A stretch of DNA of 64,000 nucleotides from Trichopria drosophilae (lineage: Eukaryota; Arthropoda; Insecta; Hymenoptera; Diapriidae), in contig CM059582.1 in the NCBI GenBank assembly GCA_030407085.1, positions 206,304,001-206,368,000 on the forward strand, read 5' to 3'. Position 1 is the first letter of the stretch, and the number at the start of each line of letters is the position of its first letter. The translations under genes were made by a program, and so were the position numbers. Below the pieces are notes generated by a model. The model did no database searches, had not been told where the DNA came from, and saw nothing but the letters and a program-made list of their open reading frames with translations. Below are positions 28,201 through 37,440 of this stretch, in pieces.

Positions 28201-31200
28201 ATAAACCCGATTTTTTTCATTTTTCACACTTACTAAATATTTTTTCGGTAAAATTTCGGAAAAACTTGGCCACCTCGAAAAAAAATGGTTTCTTATGTAT
28301 TTTTGTCTTCCGATTACGAATATTGTTACATAGGTTTCTGCATGTCAGCTTATACTCTTATGGCGCCATCTCGAAAAAAAAAACGTTTTTGAAAACAAAA
28401 TTTTGTTCAAAACCAGTAAAAGAGCTGAAATAATTATGATACATCTATGCAAAATTTGCTTCTTTGTTTATAAAATTATGTTAATAATAAAAGCAATATA
28501 AAATACAAAATTATTATTAAGAACGTCTTAACGTTACTAAGATGAACACTGATATTTCAGTTAGAATACGAACACAAGATTATTCAAGATATTTGAATCC
28601 TGCGTGCTGAAATTCCACAATGCGTGTCTGATATCTCAGGAACTCGAATTTACTCGTGTTTACCAAGGATCGATTGCATACATAGAATTTTATTTCTTTG
28701 TCGTGGCTGTATAATCTTCGTTTATGTTTTCTTGAATTATTAAAAAAAATTATATTTCTTAATTTCAAAATGGGTTATCTGAATTAAAAGAGAAGTAGCA
28801 ACTAACAGAAACAAATTCTAATATTGTTTTTTTTTTGCATAAGCGTAAATACTGATACTATTTAAATAAACATGATCATCATACAGTAGGCCTCGGACTA
28901 ATCTATACTAACGTAAGTCACATGTCTGCCATATCCAAAATTTTACTAGTTTATTCCCCTTCTCCTATACTACATCGTTAATCTTCGAGACACGCCCCCG
29001 TAATATTCGCCCATAAGCATAAACATTCGAAAGTGGGGGCAAATATTCCTTCATTTTGAAAGAACGGAGAGCATGAACAATTTTTTTACAAAATTTTGGT
29101 ATGTATTTAAAATACAGTAGAGTCCCGGTATAATTGCATCTCGTTATAAGGCAACTTATACTCGACCGACAATTGTACAGACACGACGGAGAGTGGGAGA
29201 AGCGGCGCTCAACTTCTTTTGGTAAATATAACGAGACGGAAAGAGAAGACGAGGAACCGAGTGGGTAAATATACCGGGACTATGCTGTGTCACTTTTCAT
29301 CTCATATTTTTCATATATTCAAATATTTTGATATTATAAAACCTACTAATTCATTATTTTTCAACTCGCATACCCAATAGTCACACGAAAAAATAATTTT
29401 TGATACACTTGTCCCTAAAGTAGACCCTTTACGGACTCCTTTTAGTCCGTAAAATGTGATTTTACGGACTGTTCTCCGCACTTTACGGACTAAAAATAGT
29501 CCGTAAAGTGCCTACTTTGCGAACAGTGTATCAAAAAATAGTGTTCGCTCCTCGGCCGTAAAATTTTACGACCTCGTGTGGAGATTCCACTCGGTCCGTA
29601 ATGTTGAACTTTACGGCCTAGGACCGAAAAGTACTATTGTTTAATAATTTAATATGCTTAAAATGTAGCATGCTCCAGGAAGTCAACAAAGACAGTGGAC
29701 ATTTAGACGACTTGAAAAGCTCCGAAGGACGTCCTGCGATAAGTAAGTTACATGGAAAACATTTTCATTTATTTCCGAAAAATCTCAATAAAGTTTTTTA
29801 TTAATTACTTGAGTCTTTCGCAGGAGATCGTGTATAGTTATTAAAATATCTGCTATTTATTTTAGAAATTTGAAAATTTGGAATAAGTATTATCTAACCG
29901 AGGGAATTACATTATTTATAACAATTCAACTTATGGCGTGGGATGCAACATTTAAAATATGCAAACATCATATATATTGTCATCATAGCCCAAGATTGAC
30001 AACGCAATATTTTATATTCAAAGAATTCACATGAAATTTATATTGTTACAGGAATTCGCTCTCGCGTTCTATTATCCCGGATCGGGTAACGGATAATTAT
30101 TAATAAAGCATGAACGACAATTGTACAGACACGACGGTCGTTTCTACTCCCCATCAATTAGCGGATGACTTGGAAAATTACGCAACTTTCCCAGTCGAGC
30201 ACGGACGAAGGATACACATCTAAACAATTTTTTTCGTAAGTACAACTCAAAAATTAGATCCTATTCGAAAAAATATACAAATTTTTAAAAAATTATGCAA
30301 ACGAATCAAATTTCCAAATCTACACTAAACAAAAGTGTTTTTTTTTTACTATATAAGTCACAATTTATTGTATTATTCCGACGTTTTCAAAATAATGGTA
30401 AAAATGGACATTTTTAGATATTTTTTTTGTTAATTTAAAAGAAAAAATTCTAATCGTGAAAGATTTGATGCGCCAGGAATTAAACCCGGAACCGATTGCT
30501 ACTTGACTGATCCCCGAATTTGGTAAGCGCCCTCTCTCAAGCCTGCATTATTATACACGCTGAAACATGAAAAATAATGTATTTTACAGCCATTATGACA
30601 GGCGAATTTTGTCTAATATCTTTGCAAATAATTTGTGCATGTTTTTTAAGCATACTGTTGCTTAAATATTCTTTTATATTTTATTGGCAACATAATATAA
30701 CTGGTCGTTTCAAGTTTAAACTTAGTAAAGTCGAACATTTTAAGTAAACCATTATCAAAGAGTAATTCTCAAAAAATACAGAGTTTCTGTAAATAGTACC
30801 AAACAAACTACGTTATACAAACACAAGGAACGACTTGCACGTCTCGAGAACAAGAGGTCCGTTCAACACCCTACAAATTTTACGACATAAAACTGACAAT
30901 ATCTGCAGGCCCATGCGAGTGATAAAGATAAGAGCAAGTACTGAATGATGAACAAGTAAATATGAAAACCTTTCATCCGATAACTTTAAAAAGTATAACC
31001 TATGAACTTCAAACACGCACTGCCCGATTTTCAAACATTGACCTCGAATTTTTATGTATTATTTGAAGCTAGATAGTTAAATAGTTGCAGACACTATTTT
31101 TCATAGCTAATTAAAGTTTTCGTACCTTTTTCGTCCTTTCCGACTGCACATTTGTAAAGTGATAAATTAATTTATTTTAAGAAAATTCATATTACATAGT

Positions 31201-33430
31201 TTTTCGAATACTAAGCCAAAAATCTACAAAAGCTTTTTTTTAAACATTTGTAAATAAGTGAAAATTCAATTGGTTCACTTATTGAATAAATGAACGTGGT
31301 TAAGGTCCATTAGTATGCGCATGCGCAAAAATGGTTCGCTGACTGAAAGGTTAGGTTTAACGCGGGAAAACACTCTTTCTGCTTCGTCCCTTCAGACTTT
31401 CGTGTATCGTTAAAAACATGAGCAAAATTAATACTTTTTATAATAATCGATCATAAAATCGATCTAAATCTTGATAGTCATCATCGAATATATGGAATAA
31501 AAAAACAACTTTGTTGTATGTTGAGGTCAACAACAATTAATGACGATAGAATATTGCAACTTTTGCAAGGTTAGTGACATTTCCACAATATACTTATTTC
31601 ATCATATACCAGTAGTATAAAAAAGCAGCATTAAATGTCTTGTTTGTAAGTAAATTTTGAAATTCTATGAGAAATGTTTGTTTACAGTTGATGTAATATG
31701 TTCATAGTAAAGCTAACAGAATTTAGGTTTTGATCTTAAGGTAAGGATTTTATCGTGAAGTTGCCGTAATCTCAGATTCGGTTAAATATGTTATATTAAT
31801 AGTTAATATAAGAATTTCAAATATTAATCCTGGGATCATTGCGTGACATGTAGTATGTTTATGTGCTTACAGTTTCGCCGAAACAGAGATAAACAAACAA
31901 ACACACGCGCAGTCGTTCGATTTTCTTCGAATTTTTCGACGCATTGCCGACATGCGCAGTTCAAACGACGGAATTTAATGTAAGATTTATTATATTAATA
32001 TACAATAATATATCAGGAAAGTTCTGGTATTTTCATCTCAAAGTTACCTGTCGTTTTTTACTTTACAGATGCTGTTATAACTGTACAGTTAACGCAAGAG
32101 CCTTGTAATTAGCTTACATTGACTATTAGTAAATAATTTTCCTCAACGTTTCCTTTGTTTTCTGGTACATTGATATATACGACATATTTCGAATAAAATT
32201 CTACAGTATTCTGTGTGTTTTTTACGCAGAAGAAATTAGTAAAGAATGGAAAAATTGTCCTAACCTATAAATTTAAGTATCGCTTGATAGTTAAATGAAC
32301 ATTTTTTTTTAATTAAATAAAAGTAAACCCTTTCTTTCTTAATCACGGCGGTGATATTCATAATATAATGTTAGAATAGACAAAGAACGAAACAAAAACA
32401 AATTTTTTGTAATAATATACTTTTAATTGTACATCTTTGAAAAAAAGTTATATGCTTCTAATTCTATAATGAATAAAGAAAAAAAAAGAACAATAGATAA
32501 AATAAAAAAGGGGTTACTTTTATTTATTACCACGGTGAAAATAATTATATATTAATAATATTGACTTATTTTTTTTAAATATCCATTACCAAAATATTTT
32601 AACCGGTTGACCGGTAGGCTTTTTTCAAAGTTCTTTACTAAAAATGCTATACGACAGCTGTTAACTAAAATTCACCAAAATCTGATTTCTTATCATGCAA
32701 TTCAACCTGGTATCATTCCAAATTACGAATTATTAACAAATTTTTAGATTTTTTCTTTGTACGTAAATTGTCGGTCGTAACCTATACAACGAAAACGCAT
32801 ATGCTTCAATAATCAGCAAAAAATGATACATTTGGACCTCCTCCTCATCGTCACATAATAAATTCAATTTTATTTTTAACAACAACAATAAAGAACTATT
32901 AAATAAAACGATCATGCAATGTTGGTCTTATTATTTTTTTTTTAATTTATAGAAATAGGTTGTTGCCCAATGGGAACTAAATGTTTAGTCATTTATTTAG
33001 ATAATTATTTAGTAATTTTAGGTAATATTAGTCATTTTTATAGATAAATCGATTAAACTCCAACTTAATCAGCTGGACTAAATGCATCTGTCAAAACTAC
33101 TAAATATTTAGTCAATTGCCCTGCTCATTGGTCAACACTTTTAAAAAAATGTAACGTATGTAACAAATGTAGAAGAAAAGGTTTTAGAAGGTATTTGTTT
33201 TGACTAAAAACAAACACATTTTTTGAGTAGTAAGATACTTCATTTTTTAGAAATTATAAAAAAGTTGTACCTGGATAAAGTTTGAGATTTCGCGCTTCTG
33301 CAATTGCTTCTTCATAGATAACTTCATGTTCGATGTACTCGTCTGGATAATGGTCAACAATTGAGACGGCCTCTAAATAGCCGCAAATTATGAAGCAAAC
33401 GATTATCGTCCAATTAACGAAAAGATTCAT
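13157..33430 (-). CDS. Secreted, probably GPI-anchored double-CCC cysteine-rich protein (4 exons, 158 aa)
   Basis: The CDS joins 33430-33271, 26826-26725, 15145-15020 and 13245-13157 on the minus strand: 477 nt, 158 residues plus TAA. Every intron is phase 1 with a GT donor and a pyrimidine-rich AG acceptor. Residues 1-23 form a signal peptide, with cleavage expected near A21-S23. Residues 24-53 are acidic. Module 1 (59-82) has Cys at 59, 62, 70, 80, 81, 82; module 2 (97-122) has Cys at 97, 104, 111, 120, 121, 122. The tail AGGAGRTTSS is followed by about 15 mostly hydrophobic residues to the C-terminus, as expected of a GPI signal with the omega site near G135-G138. Seen: open frame, splice sites, signal peptide, cysteine pattern. 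Inferred: extracellular, disulfide-rich, lipid-anchored. I do not recognise the family. The spacing is not that of Ly-6/three-finger proteins, which also end in GPI signals. Function unknown. Confidence 0.85.
13431..13630. mobile_element. Half-copy of the palindromic MITE in intron 3
   Basis: It corresponds to the right half of the 12453-12832 element (AAAATCACTTATTTCCGAAA and onward, ending near CCGACCTAATCGG). It is diverged, and only one arm is present. Confidence 0.7.
13640..14300. repeat. Dispersed repeat, copy at 13.6 kb (homologous to 61.1-61.6 kb)
   Basis: It shares, in the same order as 61095-61640, GCTCTTCAAGATTCCGA, AAAATTGAGTT, 'attgggatt', 'ctatcaacttt' and many AATTTTT words. 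It resembles a non-coding, A+T-rich decayed element; no RT or transposase frame was seen. Confidence 0.6.
14605..14752. repeat. GGGAGCAAAATA repeat family, copy 1
   Basis: Several inverted and direct occurrences of GGGAGCAAAA / TTTTGCTCCCTA around TCCCTAGGGAGA. It shares 'cgagagcgtgttatttt' and 'gggagcaaaat' with 25950-26172. Confidence 0.65.
15020..15145 (-). CDS. Coding exon 3: second CCC module
   Basis: This 126-nt symmetric phase 1-1 exon lies between acceptor TTTTGTGTTGCAG and donor TT|GTAAGT. It encodes residues 88-130 with C-x6-C-x6-C-x8-CCC, containing DDCAEYSRLRECCCHAYL. The Cys-Cys-Cys ending and the equal cysteine count match exon 2, which points to an exon-level duplication. A longer shadow ORF crosses it in another frame and is not real. 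Confidence 0.88.
15251..15325. mobile_element. Short left-end fragment of the palindromic MITE
   Basis: ATTAAAGGGATTCTAAAATG followed by CGGCCTATAAGATAGGAATT parallels the left end of 12453-12832, then AAACCGTAAATAAAAAATGA. The right part is missing. Confidence 0.55.
16022..16380. mobile_element. CCCAGCAAA-ended repeat, copy 1
   Basis: Ends with CGTTTGCTGGGA at 16380. The body is rich in 'gaatacttctgaatcc' and 'gaagtattgg' words that recur at 58572-58990, where the copy begins TCCCAGCAAAGAATAATTCG. Another TTTGCTGGGA end lies at about 17512. The left boundary is uncertain. Confidence 0.5.
16430..16765. repeat. Dispersed 'atggcgga ... gaccccgaaaa' repeat fragment
   Basis: TCAAAATGGCGGATCCAAGA, then 'gatcactgattacgaat', then AGTGACCCCGAAAACGTTCA. 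The same phrase order appears near 58.25-58.45 kb and in pieces at 2.6, 3.3, 36.8, 37.2, 38.3, 61.1 and 62.0 kb. Confidence 0.6.
16771..16828 (-). repeat. Interstitial TTAGG-type telomeric repeat
   Basis: About eleven imperfect CCTAA units on the plus strand, that is TTAGG on the minus strand. (TTAGG)n is the standard arthropod telomere repeat, so this supports an insect-like source. It is short and degenerate, so interstitial. Confidence 0.85.
16900..17165. mobile_element. 266-bp MITE, TA-flanked, Tc1/mariner-pogo style
   Basis: Left CATTCCGACCTCCCTAATTG and right-end reverse complement CAGTCCGACCTCCCTAATTG match at 18 of 20 positions. Each end is flanked by TA, the target of that superfamily. 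Internal CTCCGTAATTGAT words repeat near the left end. No coding capacity. Confidence 0.8.
18235..18455 (+). repeat. T-rich low-complexity tract
   Basis: Repeats of TTTTTTTGTTTGTTCC make a Phe/Leu-rich spurious ORF. Not a gene. Confidence 0.9.
19780..20850. mobile_element. 1.07-kb near-complete palindrome (foldback element) in intron 2
   Basis: Outer ends AAGTCCCAAATGTGCACAAT (left) and the reverse complement of 20831-20850 agree. The match continues through 'cacacggatttcagcatcg', 'gactagttttgaagtcgctc', 'tggcgc', 'gaaacgtgtt' and 'agcagtaatatccca' to a centre near 20305. Arms are about 500 bp and the loop about 60 bp. Divergence between arms is modest. Transcribed with the host gene, it would fold into a long hairpin. 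Confidence 0.9.
21027..21050 (-). repeat. tRNA-like B-box relic (SINE or tRNA pseudogene fragment)
   Basis: On the minus strand GAGTTCGATTCCCGGCTCGC contains a canonical TTCGATT T-loop, but the flanking stem is poorly paired and no D-arm or anticodon arm is convincing. Confidence 0.35.
23040..23420. repeat. ACGTTTATTAAACGT-rich repeat cluster
   Basis: Many direct and inverted copies of ACGTTTATTAAA and 'ataaaacgtata' over about 380 bp give strong self-complementarity. No clear ends. Confidence 0.5.
24157..24382. mobile_element. pogo-like MITE, copy 1 (226 bp)
   Basis: CAGTAGAGTCCCGGTATATT at the left and the reverse complement CAGTAGAGTTCCGGTATAAT at the right, flanked by TA on both sides. 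Such CAGT-starting ends with TA duplication are typical of pogo/Tigger derivatives. The centre contains 'gtaaatataacgag' repeats. Confidence 0.85.
25950..26172. repeat. GGGAGCAAAATA repeat family, copy 2
   Basis: Five or more direct and inverted GGGAGCAAAATA / TATTTTGCTCCCTA words in 220 bp, with TATCGCGGGAGCAAAATAGC twice. ORFs on both strands across it come from the repeats. Confidence 0.7.
26725..26826 (-). CDS. Coding exon 2: first CCC module
   Basis: This 102-nt symmetric phase 1-1 exon lies between acceptor TTTTGATTTTCAG and donor G|GTTAGT. It encodes residues 54-88 with the pattern C-x2-C-x7-C-x9-CCC, ending CCCDAGYN. All three reading frames were considered. Only the frame that continues from exon 1 is open across the exon and meets exon 3 in frame. 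Its length is a multiple of three, so it could be skipped or duplicated without a frameshift. Confidence 0.88.
26943..27270. mobile_element. Foldback family with short-tandem-repeat arms, copy 1
   Basis: The left arm is built of GTCAAAAACC / GACAGTTCAAAAACC words and the right arm of complementary ACTGTCGGCTTTTCGATTG / GTCGGTTTTTTGAC words. It begins GGTTGCGGGTCAAAAACC and ends near AACACGCACCC. Three more copies lie at 42.6, 50.8 and 55.2 kb. Confidence 0.8.
27581..27597 (+). repeat. tRNA-like T-arm relic
   Basis: CTGGGTTCAAGCCCCGG forms a five-pair T-stem (one G-U) around the loop TTCAAGC. Upstream sequence does not give a full cloverleaf, so this is a relic, possibly SINE-derived. Confidence 0.4.
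27863..27890 (-). repeat. tRNA-like B-box relic
   Basis: The minus strand reads CCCGAGTTCGAGTCCTGTCG, with T-loop TTCGAGT. Upstream on that strand ACGGTCAAACAG could be a decayed A box about 50 nt away. Stem pairing is weak. Confidence 0.35.
28135..28400. repeat. Diverged 'atggcg' dispersed repeat fragment
   Basis: Contains CCGCCATATTGGAAAAAAAT, 'aaaatttcggaaaaacttgg', 'ccgattacgaatat' and 'tatggcgccatctcg', the vocabulary of the repeat family at 16.4, 36.8 and 58.3 kb. A plus-strand ORF through it is not supported as a gene. Confidence 0.45.
29115..29287. mobile_element. pogo-like MITE, copy 2 (deleted)
   Basis: Same ends as 24157-24382: CAGTAGAGTCCCGGTATAAT at the left and 'atataccgggactatgctg' at the right, which has drifted. 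At 173 bp it is shorter, with an internal deletion. It shares an exact 23-mer starting CGACAATTGTACAGACACGA with 30115-30137. Confidence 0.8.
29397..29537. mobile_element. 141-bp MITE with about 40-bp inverted ends
   Basis: TTTTTGATACACTTGTCCCT at the left matches the right-end reverse complement TTTTTGATACACTGTTCGCA with some drift, and both continue AAAGTAG then CTTTACGGACT. TTTACGGACT words repeat inside in both orientations. A related palindromic piece (GGCCGTAAAATTTTACG) follows to about 29630. Confidence 0.8.
30473..30489 (-). repeat. tRNA-like T-arm relic
   Basis: The minus strand CCGGGTTTAATTCCTGG gives a five-pair stem (one G-U) around the loop TTTAATT. Upstream 'gatcagtcaagtagcaatcgg' may be a decayed D-arm. 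No full cloverleaf. Confidence 0.4.
31316..31327. promoter_or_regulatory. Perfect NRF-1/Erect-wing-type palindrome
   Basis: TGCGCATGCGCA matches the YGCGCATGCGCR consensus of NRF-1 (Ewg in insects) exactly. It lies in intron 1 in a G+C-richer patch. A half-site ATGCGCAG occurs at about 31954, after CACACGCGCAGTCG at about 31902. Regulatory use is inferred. Confidence 0.4.
32962..33134. mobile_element. Weak palindromic element in intron 1
   Basis: GTTGCCCAATGGGAACTAAA at the left resembles the right-end reverse complement GTTGACCAATGAGCAGGGCA. TAAATATTTAGTCA / TAAATGTTTAGTCA repeats lie inside. Ends are diverged. Confidence 0.45.
33271..33430 (-). CDS. Coding exon 1: start codon, signal peptide, acidic stretch
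   Basis: It encodes residues 1-53 plus the first base of codon 54. The start MNLFVNWTIIVCFIICGY is a clear signal-peptide core, and the following residues are rich in Glu and Asp (DHYPDEYIEHEVIYEEAI). The ATG has A at -3. The donor reads CCAG|GTACAA. A 5' UTR of 70 nt precedes the ATG in the same exon. Confidence 0.85.
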
Positions 33431-33452
33431 GATAGCGTTTTCCCTTCGTCAT
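33414..33452 (-). other. Upstream ORF overlapping the start codon
   Basis: A 12-codon ORF (MTKGKRYHESFR) starts 22 nt before the main ATG in another frame, with A at -3, and ends at TAA inside codon 5-6 of the main frame. It could lower translation of the CCC protein. This is seen in the sequence only; no evidence of use. Confidence 0.4.
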
Positions 33453-33500
33453 CGTCGTCCCGTTTTTTCACCAGGATTGTAGACAATGCAAGTCGGACCC
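33431..33500 (-). other. 5' UTR part of the first coding exon, with upstream splice acceptor
   Basis: Going upstream from the ATG, 70 nt of G+C-richer sequence is bounded by an acceptor (TTTTGTTGTACAG at 33513-33501). So at least one more 5' non-coding exon should lie at a higher coordinate. It was not identified with confidence. Confidence 0.6.
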
Positions 33501-35239
33501 CTGTACAACAAAATACAATTTTTAAAAAATCTTTTGTAAATGATTAACATTAAACTATACAAAACATACTTTGTCTAAAAAATCATCAAACCTATGAGAA
33601 AACTGAATCCTCACACTAAAAAAATGAAATAGTTGGAAATCCTAACTAGATAGTAAGATATGACGCAGCCGTCTACTATTTAGATAAAATAGTTTCTTTG
33701 CTTGTAAAATGAAAATTATTAGAGAAAGAATTTTGAATATAGAAATTCTTTCATTTTCGTGGAATACGTTGCCTTGTATATCACGAATAATGAATGTAAA
33801 ATCCCTGCAAGATTCAAACATAAGCGGCTTATTACATGAGATAAATAAGGACCATCAGCTGGCTTTTGTTCGCTTACCAACCGCAATATTACAACACTCA
33901 TAAGTTCTAGTAAGCGTTTTCATTAGTACAGAGGAAAATTGTATTATTGCGAAATTTTACTAGTGCAAAGAAATGTATGAATGCAATATTATTAATTTTT
34001 TAATTTAATTTTATATGTTTTTTATTGCATTAGATTTTTAAATGTTAATACGTTCTAACTTATTCTGTCTCAACTATCACCAAAAATTACTGAAATAAGT
34101 CTCGAAAATATGTCTTGTGAATTTCGAAATTTTGTAATAATACAAATACAATTAACAGTTAATAGTTTCTATTAACAACTATAGCAACTTAAGGACATCC
34201 TTGTATTTTACGAAAATGTTAACTGCTTTGAAATAAAAATAACTAAAAGTTTTGTAATATTTATAATAATTATTGAAATTTGTTAATAATATAAATACCC
34301 AAACTTATAATTACGATAAATGATTGTATTATTAAAATGTTTTGACAACCGATCAATAGTAATCAAAATATACCATGAAATATCTTGAAACGAGATGTTG
34401 CAAATAACAATGAAATATTTATCGCATGCTGAATAATTCCTGTGGAATAGGGTGCGAAGGCAAAGATCGTTGATTTCGTATACATAAGGTAGTGAGTGCG
34501 ATATAACACCCTTACCCGTACCAATATCGATCGAGAGAAATTTCATTTGATTTGAGGGGTGATTCACCCCCTAGTTAATTTCACTTTCCCCTCCGGCATG
34601 ACGTTGCTGTGGTGGCCATTTCCGATAGACGATACGGGACCACGTGTACGATACCTATGGTTTTGAATATTTTACCTCCGTGGAACAATTCAGTCCTGAG
34701 TTATTTCGTCCAACAAAACTTTTAAAAGGCTTGTAACAAAAGATTGATTTGGTCATAGATCTGAACCTTCTATTGAAAAAGCAATTCTTTTCGTGAACTG
34801 AAAGATAAGAAATCGACTTTATAAGTAGCTCTAAACACCTTTCAGACAGAAGTTATTTTCGTTGTAAATCGACATCATAACAACTTTTTATGAAATAAGG
34901 TTTTGTGCTGAACTTTATTACCAAATTACGTTTAAATTATTTTTAGTTACTTTACGTAGTTGAAGCGGACAAAAGAAGTTTATCAAAATAAAATAAAATG
35001 ATTTCAATTCACTGTAGCATCTATTTACTACACTTTTACACAACAAAAACAAAAAAGGACTCATTTAACGCTAATTCAACACTTCACTTGTTCGACAACC
35101 TCGCATGTACGACAATGCTGGACCTCAGTATTTCGACAGTGGGCGGAGACTTCCTCCCTCCCATGTATCAGCCGCACAGAACACTCATGCTCATTCAAAG
35201 AAATAATCCAATCACATTTGCGTGACGTCATAATGGACA

Positions 35240-35305
35240 GCGTTAAAACAAAGTCGATCTAGCGAGGTTTTGAACCGAGTATGTCGAATAAGCGAGGTTA
35301 TACTG
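35240..35305. mobile_element. Single end of a pogo-like element
   Basis: The right end reads AAGCGAGGTTATACTG before TA, with reverse complement CAGTATAACCTCGCTTATTC, a pogo-style terminus. CTAGCGAGGTTTTG repeats 30 bp inward, and CGACAACCTCGCATGTACGA lies at about 35094. No matching left end was seen, so it looks truncated. Confidence 0.45.
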
Positions 35306-36739
35306 TATTGGGATTATTGTGTCGTATTATATATCTTATTTTCAGTATTTACCTATCTGTTTTGCATGTAGATCAATTTATCAAGGATTTTTTTTGTTCT
35401 GACATCCTGTAGGATGGGAATTATTGACAAAGAATCTCTCAGAGGAACATAATCAATATAATATTCGTTCTAAGGGATATTAAAATACTTTTTTATCGAT
35501 TTTATGTTCTTGACCTACTTAAATATTTTATTGTATTAAATCTATTATAATAGAATCGTGTAGTGTAATTTTAAAGGAGGGGTGCGAGTGGGTAACACTA
35601 AAGGTATATCCACGCGACAATCGGAAGTTATCGATCGATACATAATCTAAATGTATATCGATTGGCTGAAAATTAATTTATATTCGTGTTCATTTTACAA
35701 AATTTGGACAGGGGGACATCCATATGTTACACATCGCATTTTCGAATAATTTTTGACCCCCTACCTTCTGTAAAATCGATGGCAACTGCACGTAATTTTA
35801 AAAACCCTTGCGGACATATAGGGCATGAATGATTTAGTATCTAGCATAAACATGAATTAGTTGTTTGTTTAGTGTACAAGTTGAATAAATAGATTTTTAT
35901 GCTAGTAATTATGAACCCCTAAATAAACATTTGATGTACGTCTTAGACGTTCATCATATAAATTGTTTACTTCTTAAATTAGTAATATAATATTAGACTA
36001 ATTTAATAGCAATAGATTATGGAAATATTTTTGGACTATATTTAGGTACAGGAGTTAAATGAAAGATAATAAAGCTTTCAAAACTCAAAAAATGTATAAA
36101 AATTCCTAACAGTTTTAACTAAATAAAAAGATTTGAATTGAAATCAAGAAACCGAGCTCCAGAATGAACAACAAACAAAAAATGTAATTAAAAAGTATTG
36201 TAAAATATGTTTAAAAATAATTAATACACGTAAACTTTAGCGGAAAATTGTAGGTATGCTTCCATAGATAGTTCTACGAGATTTGTTTCAAGGTTTGTAT
36301 GCACATAAACTTACGACTTCGGTGAAACTCTCTTGTGTTTGATAATGTCGTTTGCAAATAGATCGGTCTCGTGAAACTTTCGTGAATGGAATTAAAAAAT
36401 TACTGATTTTACGAGATTTACAAAGAGAAATTGTGACTATCCGTTGTGAGTCATACTGAGAGCACCGATTGGTGTCTTTGTGCCAAAAACTCAGTTTTTA
36501 CTTGATAATTTCAATTTAATTTCAGCATTTTTAGTTTTATATTGACTTATTTAATTATTAATTGGAAACGGTTTTTGGCCCTTGATTTTTTTGTGATTTC
36601 ACCAAGTGCTGGCTTATTGTGTTATTAAATACTATACTATTGCAAGGACAGTATTCTAACAAATCCTCTTTTTTTTTATGGAAAACTTGTGTCATAGTAG
36701 CACAGTGTTTCACTTTTATATGAAGGTGGTTATTATATA

Positions 36740-37440
36740 TTTTTCAGGGTCGTTGAATTTGAATTTGATCGCAGGATTTCGAAAATCAATATGAAGGACC
36801 CAATATGGCGGATCAAAATTAAATCTAATAACTTAACTTCACTGAAACATAATATTTCGGGGTTTTTGAGGGCGCTATTATGATTCAGATCTCAGAATCT
36901 TTAAATTCAATATGGTTGATTCAATATGACATTTAAAACTTAACTGTTAATCTGTTGTAGTCACTCATTTTTATGATTTTAAAAAATAGTTTATCATATT
37001 TCATGTGGCAAAGTTTAGTTTCTGCATGCTTTTTCGTTGAATATTTCAAAAGAATGAGTAAAACCCCAAGATACCAAATACCATCTTTATTCAGTTGTGT
37101 TTTCAATTTTGATCTGACATTTTGTATTTCAGTATTTTGAGATAAAATTCTTAATCATTATCCTCAAAAACCTCTAAATACTAAGATTGTATTACTTTTA
37201 GACATTTTTTATTCCAAGCCGCCATATTGGATTCGCTATTTTGAATTTTGAATTTCAAAGATTAAATCTGTAAGCAGCACTAAAAAATTTTTAAATACAA
37301 AATGTGATGCATTTAGCCTTTTTTCACTGTGTTCGAATATATTGGATACGCCATATTGAATGTGCCACATCAAAATTCGAAATTCTGAGACAGAAATCCC
37401 CACCACATATTTTGATTTTGTCAAAGTTGAAATTCAACTA
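36740..37440. repeat. Dispersed 'atggcgga' repeat region
   Basis: CCAATATGGCGGATCAAAAT at about 36800, 'aaattcaatatggttgattcaatatg' at about 36902, and inverted CCGCCATATTGGATTCGC at about 37210 with 'cgccatattgaatg' at about 37350. Part may be a decayed inverted repeat. Confidence 0.5.

Larger units (their letters stand above)
26827..33270 (-). other. Intron 1 (6.4 kb)
   Basis: It holds one foldback copy (26943-27270), two tRNA-like B-box relics near 27.6 and 27.9 kb and a third at 30.5 kb, a pogo-like MITE (29115-29287), a small MITE (29397-29537), a G+C-richer stretch with NRF-1-type sites (31.3 and 31.9 kb) and a weak palindromic element (32962-33134). No other exon was found. Confidence 0.7.

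Noticed and set aside
28885..28905. CAGTAGGCCTCGGACTAATC as another pogo-like end
   Set aside because: The start and TA flank fit, but no inverted partner was found within the next few hundred bases.
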